NCBI GenBank assembly: GCA_029204225.1
Contig: CM055113.1
Coordinates: forward strand, 14,134,406-14,198,405
DNA from: Diphasiastrum complanatum
Lineage: Eukaryota; Streptophyta; Lycopodiopsida; Lycopodiales; Lycopodiaceae
Length of the DNA stretch: 64,000 nt
Reading direction: 5' to 3'
Made by a program: the position numbers and the translations under genes. The notes under the pieces were generated by a model. The model did not search any database. It worked only from the letters and a program-made list of their open reading frames with translations, and had not been told where the DNA came from. Below, in pieces: positions 1 through 9,945 of the stretch; positions within the stretch are counted from its first letter, which is position 1, and the number at the start of each line of letters is the position of its first letter.

Positions 1-851
1 CAACAAGGCAAAACATAGCTGAAAGCATACAGTACTTCAAAAAAAGAAAGCATTGTATAGCGAAACAAATTTCAAAACATCCAGCTGGTACCTACCATCA
101 TCCCACCACACAAAATCGTGCAAGTTAGCACACCAACCAGCCTTTTGATTCTTCGACATTCCAAGAACATCAAGAACTGGATTGTACAGAGATATGCAAG
201 AATCACACCATAGATCCAGTCTATTTAGTTTACTTGAATGTTGGCTTCTACATTAATCCACAAGAAAACAAGAAAGCTAATCCACAACTAGGAAAGCAAG
301 AAAACTAATCCACTCTAAATCCACAACCACACACAGTATGAATGAAAGGGCATGATCATAGGGGCATCACTCAAGAAAACCATCATGATCAAGGAGCTTA
401 GTGTAGCATTAAACTCATGGAAAATCTTCTTATTAAGCATGGAGTAGATACAATGAAAAAGCTTCTCTTCACAAAGAGGGAGTCTCTTAAATAAGCAAGA
501 GAGCTCCTTAGGTGGCATCCTAGTGGAATTTCCACATTTCACAAATTACAAGTGGAATATTGCTCTCCACTAGAGGTCACCATCAAAAGGTGGCTCACTC
601 TACTTTCTTTAAGAGGGGTCTGCTTGTATTTATTACATTTGCTTAGAAATACTAGTTCCTACATGGTCATTCCATCTTCTGGGATTCACCATGAGGCTTA
701 CATAGCTCTTGCATGTCTTTCCTAGCTAGTATTTCTCGGCTCTCAGTCTTCATTAATCTCATATTCTCAGAGACCTCCTCGGTCTAAGGTGAGAGGTGCT
801 CTTGAGTTGCTCTGTCCAAGTATCTTGGGGATTCGTCAGAATCAGCCAGCA
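1..851 (-). mobile_element. 3' LTR of family-1 LTR retrotransposon, copy A (cut by window edge)
   Basis: Read on the minus strand, this LTR starts at 851 with TGCTGGCTGATTC, directly after a purine-rich tract (852-866). It runs off the left window edge. Two further copies of the same LTR are in the window: 54526-55687 (plus strand) and 58151-59330 (minus strand), so it is defined by comparison. The other copies are about 1.16-1.18 kb, so roughly 300 bp are missing here. Small open frames in this stretch recur in all copies because the LTR itself is conserved; they are not genes. Confidence 0.8.
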
Positions 852-2320
852 TTATCCCACCCCTAATGTGTTGCAGGACCCACTGCAACTCATATTGGAT
901 GATGTCACTCTGCTTTGTATTGGCATCTTTGATCATCACTTGGAAAAGCGTAGATCCTAGTTTGCTTACATAAAACCAAGTGCTTATTGTCGCAAGTCTT
1001 TATCACAAAAACTGTCTTTCACAAATTGCCACAATTGGATTAGAATGTCTTATTGCTATAGGTGGTTGACATTCTCAAAATTGGTAAGCTCCCAGCAACT
1101 TCATAACTTGCATGCTCGAGTGCTTTCCTCATGTCTCTTTGTTTAGTCACTTGTATCTGCCATTGACGGTTTCATCTTTGGTTTCTTGGCAGATTCCATC
1201 TTTGGTTTCCTCTGGGAGGTCTGTATCCTCCATTTGCCTCTGGGTGTTTCCGTGGTTGTTCTCTCAGTTGAAGTTCCAGTCTTGTTGATGCCCTTTTCTG
1301 ATAGGTAGCACAAATCTTGGTTATCAGTCTCAAGGGGATGGACTCATCATCAAAAATTTGGTGGTAGAAACAGTTTTGGACGGTGAGGAAACATGATGAA
1401 GGCTTGGTGACAAGGTGAAGGAACTGATAGTTCTACAATTGCAGCCTTGGACCCTTGCAATGTCGAGCTTCGACCACCACTTGCTGGGTGAGGAGCTTGC
1501 TTTATTTGCAGGTTCACGGATGTCTTCATCTTTCATTTCCTGCAGCTCTTTCTTTTGATCCGTTACTTTTGGATCTCTTTGGGCTTCATAAGAGGGGATT
1601 CAACTATCATTACTCCAGAGAGTTGCTTTTGATCAAGATCGATCTGACTCATCTATTGCTTAAGTTTTGTCCTTTCCTCCTCAATTTCTTTGCATTATTT
1701 TTTTTTATTTCTTCGAGCTACTTCATCTGCTTTTGTACATCTTCTTCGGCTGAACAACCAACATAGGTGGTAGCTAGTCTCCACAAGACACTTGCAATGA
1801 TCTATCAGTTGCTTCGGTAAGACTATCAAAAACTGGGAATTTCTCAGAAGAACTGTAAACTGATGATAAACAAACAAATGAAAGGGATGGTGGTGGTGAC
1901 AACGGTAGATGGTGTGGATGATAGACATGAGAATGGGCGCAGAAGTATGGCAAGAGGTTGGTTGAAGAAGGAGACTGATTTTCCAATGCTTGTGTTTCCC
2001 TTTCTGAAGGATCTTCGTCGTGACTTCTTCTGATCGAGTCGCTTTGAATTACCCATCTGTCTTCTTAGCCTTTTCATTGTCGACTTTGGGTTTGTGACCT
2101 TGGGTGTCGATCTTGCTGGTGTTGTTGCTGGCAGCGTAACTGCTCCAGTGGATACAGGCAGATCCACTCTCTCCTCCCCCCCAAAAAAAATCTGTTGGTG
2201 GGGATGTTGTTGCTGGTGACTGTTCATGCCCAAGATTGGATCGGCGTGTAGAACACGTAGTTGAAACTCGTTGAACATGTGACTAGACTAAAGATTGAAC
2301 AAATTTTAACTAAATTACCT
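852..2320 (-). mobile_element. Internal region of family-1 element, copy A, with decayed ORF of unknown type
   Basis: This stretch is homologous, in opposite orientation, to 53022-54525. Read on the minus strand it holds broken open frames whose translations match those of copy B. One is a basic stretch containing STGAVTLPATTPARST and RLRRQMGN; another contains MKDEDIREPANKASSS. No transposase, protease, RT or integrase motif is visible. It lies directly upstream of the purine tract and 3' LTR, where some gypsy lineages carry an additional ORF, but that assignment is inference. Frames shift several times, so it is a pseudogene. Homology to copy B stops near 2320, where an unrelated plus-strand element begins. 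Confidence 0.65.
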
Positions 2321-2350
2321 CAATTTTAATGAGTTCACATTAAGGGGGAG

Positions 2351-2835
2351 TGTTGAATTTCATTTCTTCAATCATTTTGTAATGTGGAGCTACTCTATAG
2401 AAATTCACGTATTGTTGACACAATGTCGAGCAGACCTAAAATGATTATTCGAGGGTTACCAAATAACAACTTCATCATATTTGGTCATGGAGTCTTATCC
2501 ATTATATATTTCGGGTCCAATTCCTTATCTTCACGTGGCACCTACCAGGTGAATGACGATGCATTCCGTTAGGGTTGTGCCATCAACAACTATAAATAGA
2601 TCAGTAGATTAGTTCATTTAATGTTGAAGTTGAATTATTCAAGTTCTATTCAAGTTTCAAGAGTAGTCACTCTTCTTCTTCTTCTCCTCTCTCTGTTTCA
2701 CCATAGGCGTAGATTGATTGTTAATAAGCTTTCACAATTAAAGTTTGTGTATGAGCAAAATTTATGACAAAATTAGATGCACTATTATTATAGTGCAATC
2801 ATAGTAGACAATGGATGTATTTTCATCATTCAACA
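2351..2835 (+). mobile_element. LTR of a copia-like element (485 bp)
   Basis: The LTR begins TGTTGAAT at 2351 right after a polypurine tract (TAAGGGGGAG, 2341-2350) and ends ATTCAACA at 2835, so the termini are perfect inverted repeats. A TATA box (TATAAATA, from 2591) lies inside, followed by a pyrimidine-rich CTTCTT run. The purine tract shows it is the 3' LTR of a plus-strand element. The coding part is missing because the minus-strand copy A sequence abuts it at about 2320. The superfamily is not proven. Confidence 0.65.
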
Positions 2836-5800
2836 ATACATACTGCATTTGACAATTCGACACATGACTCTTGTCTTATTGTTTATGATATTTATGTTGT
2901 TTCAATATGAGTTCTAATAATGTATATGAAACAATCTTTTTCTATCATTCATTTTCTACACTTGTGAATGATAATAAGTTGTGTTTATGATAGTAACAAA
3001 ATAGTTTTGTTATTACATCAACTATTATTCTTCCTACATTCGAACTATAGTTATTCGACTCATATGCAACTTATTTCCAATTTTCAATACTTAACTCTTC
3101 CCTATGGTCATAGCACCTCACAACACATCATTTAATGTGGTATATATTAAAATTATTGCCAAGTCAATCTTTTGATTGAAATGGGTATTTTTGCACTTTA
3201 TGCTTGTAGGGTTTTTGTTCAAATTTTGATTGGATCTTTATATCATTATACAATCGTTATGATCTAATTATATAATGACAATTTATTTCAGCCTTCTAAA
3301 AGTTGATCTATTGCATAATCAAACAAAGCATATATCATTTTTGGCTCTTCATTACTCTATTAGAGTTTTGATTTTTATACCTCTTGTTGTGATACGAGTC
3401 TATAGCACTTGACAACTTATCAATTGAATATATCCTAGACCTCAATGGAGTTATCCTCAAATTATTGAAAAATCAAGTTCTTCGTCAAAAGAGGGTAAAT
3501 TGTAGCTTGTCCTACTACAACAACATGATCTCTAAGATTAGTTCCACACAAACAAACAAAAAATTAATACTAATACATAATAAAATAAAAAATCGAACCC
3601 CATTCTTGAAGTGAAAATCAGCATTAGATAGTTGTTAGGGCTTGGAAGGTTGATCACCAAGCGAGCTACTACAATTATTAGGCTTATCCTTGGTTCTTGT
3701 ATTTCATCTTCCCTCCATTGCTCCTAATACTAATATTAGAGTTTCCATCGTTGGTACATCTCTACATTTAAAAGTGTTGATGAGCAATTTGCACATACTG
3801 TAGCTTGTTCAAGAAAAACAAAGCCTTGAAGGCGCTCGAGCATCAAAGAAGTGTGATTGGTTACAATAATGTGCATAGATGAAACAGAGGCTTGCCAATA
3901 ATAGAGAAGGTCTAGAGATTGTAGAGTGGCTTCAATGTGTGGCTTATTACCACTAATAAGGCACAAAATTGATGGGTACAAACTATTGTGAAGAAATTCC
4001 AATTGAGATATAGTCATAGAAGATAAATATAAGATATGGGCAACAGTTTTTTGATGCATATGAAGTACAAGATGAAAGTTTCACATAATACATCTTGGTC
4101 CAAATGGGATATAAGATGTGATAGATGAGGCACTGAATCAATGCGAACTAGGTCCATGCATATCTAGAGCAATCAAAGCTTGTTGTAAATAAGCCACAAA
4201 CTCAAATCAACATTTTGAGGCACCTACAACTCAAGCAGAGGCACAACTTAATAATTCGAATACATTCCATAGTTTCAGTAGGATTACTTCAGGTTCTTTG
4301 TTGGTAGTGACAATTTTAAACAAAGTGTTCCTTTTACTAATGATCTTGGGTGTTATAAATCATTTTCCAATCTTCTCAAAGATTCTACTTCTATAATGGG
4401 TTATCACCCTATTCTTCAAAGCTATATTCCGCTCCGCCTTTATATGTGGAGCCATTTCCAAAATTCAGGGTACTTTCTTCCCAATTTCTTTGTGCGCTAG
4501 TGGCTTGTACGGTATAGGAATATTTGGAGTCCACCATTCCGATCAATACATGATATCCATGGTCCATATAGTCAGCTTGTATCTATATATATTCAAAGTC
4601 ATATCTTCTTGTAATTATCTAGTACTCTTGGTCTATAAGTTTGGCTCAAAGTTTCTTAGGCAACATTGTGCCATCTACTCCGATGTTTACATGGTATCCA
4701 TAGTCTATCAATTTGGCATAGTATTTTATCGTATGCACTGGGGTTCTTTGTGCATGCTTTGGTTCTCTTATTGATTTTTACATTTTTATGTGGCATCTTT
4801 GTTCCATCCGATTTGCATTGTATACCAATGTGTGCAACAAAGTTCTCACTAGCAGATAAAGTAATTACATTTGTGTATTGGGTCTTCTTCAATATATCAA
4901 TTTGTGACGATATTATCTGAAGTATATGCAATAGATTCTACTTTTCCACGTTGCTACATTCTTTTATACTCAAACTATGGACTATCTTTTTAACGAGGGA
5001 AGAAACCTGTAGGTCATTCGTGGGTAGTACATCGATCCATGACACACAACATTATTTGTGAGTAGACCATGTGGTTTGGCCTATCAGCCCCTCTAGCATC
5101 AGGATAAGATACATAGGTATGACGCCTCATCACATTAGTTAGATGAATGATTGGGAAGCTTAATCTTAGTCAATCGATACTCATAGAAGAATAACATTCA
5201 CCTTAGATGGCCCTTATTTTCCATTAAATTCAGCCATACATTTGCAATTTTCTCCTTGATTTCTTTACATTATGCGATTATGATTTAAGCCATATGAAAG
5301 TGGGGTTTTTTTAGTGGGATGTTCCTCCTATGAAGGCAAGGAAAGGAAAAAGAGGAGGCAGCAGCATAGAAGACAATCCAGAATAAGGAATCTGAAGAGA
5401 CTGCTCATCCTAGTGAGGATAGCGAACTTCTGTTCTTTTTGTGTTTGCCATGAGTATAGCTTATTCATTGTTACTGCCATGTCTACTTCAAGAACATTTT
5501 CTACTGGATGATATTGGTCACTATTTGTTGGATGGCGAACATTTTCTACGATGAAAGCAGAGTTGGCACATTCCGGAGCCGATTCCGGAAAACATTCCAA
5601 GAATTTGCCCAAAATGCTGGTCAGGAATGCCTTTTTCTTTTGCAATACAGTAGTCAAATTGCAAAAAAATTAGGGGGGGACCTGATGGTAGTGTTTGAAA
5701 TTTTAAAACACTACAGGGGCCCTATTTTTGTCAGATAATATTGTTCTGATTGTTTTAATAGTTGAAAAAAAATTAACTTAGATTTTCTTTGGTTTTTATA

Positions 5801-5955
5801 GCCAAAAAACAGCAGTAATCAATATACTGTTTATATGGTACAGAATATATCTATAATATATATTCGTAAAAAAAATTAAAAAAAGTTACTTTGTTCAGGA
5901 CAACATTCCGCGGTCCGGAACGCTCCCATTCCGGAATGGGGGTGCACCGGAACAC
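2836..5955. other. No gene seen; old unidentifiable repeat-like DNA
   Basis: No open frame with recognisable protein similarity, tRNA or clear LTR boundary was found. Around 5550-5950 the motif ATTCCGG or TTCCGGA occurs repeatedly in both orientations on either side of an AT-rich core. This could be the subterminal part of a short DNA transposon, but no target duplication could be fixed. Confidence 0.4.
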
Positions 5956-6047
5956 GTTCAAGTGCATCACTGGATGAAACTAGGTTGAAAGAGTGAATTT
6001 TGTTCAAGTGCATCACTGGATGAAGCTAGGTTGAAGGAGTGAATTTT
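5956..6047 (+). repeat. Tandem duplication, 46 bp x 2
   Basis: Two nearly identical 46-bp units (5956-6001 and 6002-6047) start GTTCAAGTGCATCACTGG. They differ at two positions. The array lies 0.7 kb beyond the 3' end of the VTT-protein gene. No function is apparent. Confidence 0.8.
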
Positions 6048-6754
6048 GACGTTCCTTTTAAAGAATCATGCCACTGTAGATTGGCCTTCATGGTCACGAT
6101 ATTTATTTGACTACCTTGATAGGTTGTGGTATATGTTTGAGGTGTGGAACACAAAGTCTTGCGTTCTCATATTGAGCTAACGACTTATCATAGAGACTAG
6201 TGTTGATATGGCAGGGTAGCAGTAGACTTCTATTCCTACGTGTACAATTGCAATGTGTTGATTTCATAATTCTAAGCATGAACTTAACATTTCTTCCTTG
6301 GGATAACTGTTCTCCTCTCGTGAGTGAGACACACAACAAAACAGAATTCAGTTCCTGAACTGTATCACAGAAGAACCTGGGGCTGTTTCTTGTATGATCA
6401 TCATAGGAGTCATTGTTCCAGATAATCCATACTTTGCTTTGTGATTCTAGCTAGCTTCCAGGTAGTGCCAGGCTTCTCGAATTGCAGGTAATACAAGATA
6501 AATTCATCAGCTTTAGCTACTCAAAGAGATGGATACTTAAAATGTACCATAAATCAGCGGACATCCGAAGCCCTTCAAAGAATGTATTTTGTTGACTGGA
6601 ATAGTTTCCCAAAGTCATGAATCAACAGCTAGCTACTAAGACAGCAACAGGTTGCAGATATTTCCTTGTTTTTGGAGGAAAAGTTTCTGAGTTCCTGATA
6701 ATGTCACTAGACAGTCCACTAACTGTGCCAGAAAAAATTACTGGGTCCAACAAC

Positions 6755-7292
6755 TCACCCAGATGAACACTTTGAAGACCTTTGGTGCAGGTTCCTTACA
6801 AATGCATCGCTTGATTCTGATACGCCCCTCGAGGCTGAATTTTGTGGAGAGTTTTTATCCTCTTTTTGCTCATTTGATACTTCAGGGTTTGATTGCACCT
6901 CCACAAAATGTTGCCCTTGAGATGCATACTTCTTAATTCGCCATGTGATAAGAACTCCAGATAGAATTCCTAATATCGGGAGTATATAAGATAAAGGACC
7001 AGACCTTTTTGATTCATGTCCAACATTTGCAGCTACACTTGTAAGAGTTCCAAGGGAGGTGTTCTGAAGAATCATTGGTATTCCACCAGCTAGCGTGGGA
7101 AGGAGAAAGTCAACAAAAAAGTGGATATCAGTTGCTGCAAGAGTATAATTAACAACATAAGATGGAACTGGGGAGAAGCGTGCAAGTAAGACAAATTTCC
7201 ATCCATCTCGAGCCACTCCATCTCGTACAATACTAAAGTACTTGTTCTTGCGCACAAAATTGGTTGCTGATGTAGAACTTCGAAAAAGTGCC
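6755..7292 (-). CDS. VTT/SNARE-associated (TVP38/TMEM64-like) membrane protein, exon 2 (3' part)
   Basis: This exon encodes the C-terminal about 178 residues of a VTT-domain (DedA/TVP38/TMEM64, SNARE-associated) multi-pass membrane protein. Plant members are predicted endomembrane or plastid proteins whose relatives act in lipid scrambling and membrane dynamics; the exact role is not assigned. On the minus strand a TTTTGCAG acceptor ends at 7293 and the exon opens in phase 2. That completes an Arg codon and continues ALFRSSTSATNF. The family signature LLARFSPVPSYVVNY follows, then two hydrophobic segments (PTLAGGIPMIL and LPILGILSGVLIT) and a charged, Ser-rich tail ending at a stop at 6755-6757. 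The frame is fully open with no lesion, unlike the surrounding DNA. Exon 1 is 12.8 kb upstream, at 20426-20116. Confidence is high for the family and good for the boundaries. Confidence 0.9.
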
Positions 7293-7994
7293 CTGCAAAA
7301 TACAAGTTTGCACAATCTTAGACTGCAAATCTTCTGCTTGTAAGTATATGAAAGCTTGCAGAAGCCAATACTCTTGATCATCGATAACACAGTGAGCATA
7401 AAAAGAGCAAGTAACTTTTCAAAGAGCCCAGTTAAGTCTTGAAACTGATTGCTTGATCACTCGGCATGCCAATTCAAACTTTTTGTTTCTGACGTTGACT
7501 GATGTAGATGAAGGAAAATTTTCTGTTTCCAAAATACTATTTGGCAGCTCAAACTTTATCGATTAGTGACAACGCAAACATCTGTTCCCATATGGCTCGT
7601 AAAAGACATTCCTCTCTCTTGCATGACATTTGACAAGTTCAATGAACTATAGAGCTGTTGATGATTGCTTGTGAATTTAGATTTCAATGGTTGTTGCTAG
7701 ATTTTCATCATTATATCTCCTCAGAAACGTCAGCAGTTACAAAGGCTAGTTCTTGAAGAAAAATGGTAACATAACTCGATAAATGAGAGACAAGGTATCC
7801 TGTCCTAAAAAACTTGAAATTTGTACTGAGCTCAAATAAGTAGACTCAATTATCAATAGTATTTTTCCATACATGTCAAATGCAAAAGTTTTCGTGATTC
7901 CTATCAACTCCAGTGTGTCAGAAAATTTTCAAAAAGTTGTCAGCACTTTTTAGAACCTTGCATAAAGTCCAAAAGTGGTTAAGCATCCTATTGA

Positions 7995-8415
7995 GTCCTC
8001 AGGAATGTTATGCCCATGTCAGTCCAAAAGCAGCCAAGAACCCTCTCATAGGGTGCCATCACTACAAGAACTGCATCAGTTGAGAAGCCAAGGTCACGTA
8101 ATCTTTGGATGAGAATGAAATGTGGGACAGAATCAAAGGCTTTCTTGAAGTCAACAAAAAACAATAAACCCTCTTATCGCTTGTGTGTAGCTTCCTCGAT
8201 GATAGCTCGAAGAGTGAAGACATGGTCAGTGGTGGAATAGTGAGCTCCAAGACCAGCCTGTCCCAAGGCATGTAGTTGCTTGATCTCAGCTTCAGAACTG
8301 ACAGCTGACTGAAGGATAGTGCCATATAGTTTCACAATAACATGGCCGATCATGATAGCATGGTAGTTACCGAGATTCATGGGGTCACCATTTTTGTGGA
8401 TGGGGTGGATGATAT
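7995..8415 (-). pseudogene. LINE (L1-type) reverse transcriptase fragment
   Basis: Read on the minus strand, three broken frames carry consecutive non-LTR RT motifs. First is HKNGDPMNLGNYHAIMIGH, the NYR-like block before the fingers. Then come GQAGLGAHYSTTDHVFTLR with IIEE, and FFVDFKKAFDSV, the catalytic block A with its Asp. A stop separates the second and third. The polymerase YxDD block and everything downstream are missing, as is the endonuclease expected upstream. It lies on the same strand as, and just after, the ORF1 remnant at 8729-9945, so both probably come from one LINE that lost about a kilobase between them. Confidence 0.8.
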
Positions 8416-8455
8416 TAGTGCATCAAGTGGAAGGAAAACTAGAGACAACCGCACG

Positions 8456-8458
<3 letters not shown>

Positions 8459-8510
<52 letters not shown>
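8459..8510 (+). repeat. (GA)n microsatellite
   Basis: About 26 uninterrupted GA dinucleotides, followed by imperfect CAGAGAGACAGAG. It sits at the deletion junction between the LINE RT and ORF1 remnants. Confidence 0.95.
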
Positions 8511-8518
<8 letters not shown>

Positions 8519-8728
8519 CAGAGAAAAGCTTTATTAACGTCTTTTTCCATGCCAAAAGGCGTATAAGACGAACAAGTACATCAAAATGGATGGCACCAAG
8601 ACGGAGCAATGCCGTCACAACAACATAACTAAAAACCAAACTAACTAAGAAGAGAAAAAATATCTCTTCAGTGCTCTAACTCTCAGCCTAATTATGCACA
8701 ATCTCTAACAAGCGTCAGTGAAAGGCTC

Positions 8729-9945
8729 TCACGCAGGAGGCGGTGCTGAGTGATCAATTTTGGATGGGGTGACAAAAAAATGTCGTCCATCACGAAATAT
8801 AACCTTTTTCCCTTTTGAATTCGCTTTCTCGATGAGCTGCTTATGTTCCTTCCACTGTAGGGCGGTCAGGTCTTCATGAACGAAAATGTTGCTCCCTTTA
8901 AGACGTCCACGACGCTTAAGAACTTCGTCTCGATAATCAGTGTAGTTGAAACGAATGAAAATTATCAAAGTGTCAAACTTACTACGCCATGCTGCTTCCA
9001 CAACATCTTGTTCCTCGTAAGAGAGTGAAGCTAACAGTTCCTTGGCTGCAAGAAGGGGATCTATTTCAAGAGAAAAACCTCGGACGCGAACGTTTTGGGT
9101 TTTATATTCCCTCTTGCTTTGTTCTTGCATTGCCTGTGAAACCACGATCGTATGCTTTCCTTCCGAGTTCTTGAGCAAGTCTGCCCAAGTTTTGGTCGAA
9201 GTTTGGATTTTGTCTTCCAGGGCCTTTGACATGACTAGGATCGATTTGAGAGTTCTTGGCTGTCAACTGTTCTTTGAGGTTTGCATTTTCATCTTCAAGT
9301 ATATGTTGGAATGTAAATGGAATTGCTTACATTACCATAGGTTACTTTGACCCAAAAGGTCGAGAGTTGTGTAACCATGGTCATTTATTATATTAGGCCT
9401 ACTAAGCTTAGAGTTAGCTAAGTTAGTATGAAATTAACTTGGTAGGGACTCATGGGTCCACTAGGCCTAATTGTGACATTAAGTACCCCGACTTGACATA
9501 TTGGAGGTACCTTATTCTTTCTATGTAACTTGTAGAAAGTTGGATAGTCATCTTGGACTATATATATGTGTGCATCCCATTTGTATAAGACACTTTTGTA
9601 AGCAATATTGTCTATTCTCCTTGGCTGTCCACGAGTTTCTACAAGAGGGTTTCTAGCCATCTCTCTCTTTCTTTTGAGAATGCTTTGTGTGATTGAATAG
9701 TTAAGATTCTGGATCCTTAGGCTTCTATTTCCTACAGTATCTTCACCTTTTCTTGTAGAGCGATAATACTGTACGAGTGCTTTTGAAGTTCGATTTCCAT
9801 TTTGCTTATGATCGGCCACACATCAAAATCCATGGGCGTTAGGGCGGCAGTAGTTGGAGCAATGGTGGGAGTTGGCGAGGCAGGAACTTCACTGGAAGTT
9901 TTCTTGCCTTTCCGGCGGGTGGTTAGTGTGTTATTTGGGAGCTAT
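8729..9945 (-). pseudogene. LINE ORF1 (L1-like ORF1p) remnant, split by a solo LTR
   Basis: Read on the minus strand from about 9945, a Pro/Thr-rich lead (PTPTIAPTTAALTPMDFDVW) runs into a heptad-rich segment ending ALQEKVKI. After removing the LTR at 9304-9736 it continues in the same frame as LEDENANLKEQLTAKNSQI, a coiled coil. A frameshift leads into the C-terminal domain at 9232-8729. That domain includes DYRDEVLKRRGRLKGSNIF, VHEDLTALQWKEH and GKKVIFRDGRHFFV, resembling the L1 ORF1 RNA-binding C-terminal fold. ORF1 proteins bind LINE RNA. The upstream end stops at a TAG near 9945, so the true start is lost. Confidence 0.75.
9304..9736 (+). mobile_element. Solo LTR (433 bp) inserted in LINE ORF1
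   Basis: It starts TGTTGGAA at 9304 and ends TTCCTACA at 9736, so the termini are inverted repeats with one mismatch. It is flanked by GTATA (9299-9303) and GTATC (9737-9741), a 5-bp duplication with one difference. A TATA-like CTATATATATG lies in the middle. Removing the LTR and one duplication rejoins the coiled-coil frame of the LINE ORF1, which independently confirms both edges. No internal coding region accompanies it. The small minus-strand frame inside is incidental. Confidence 0.85.
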
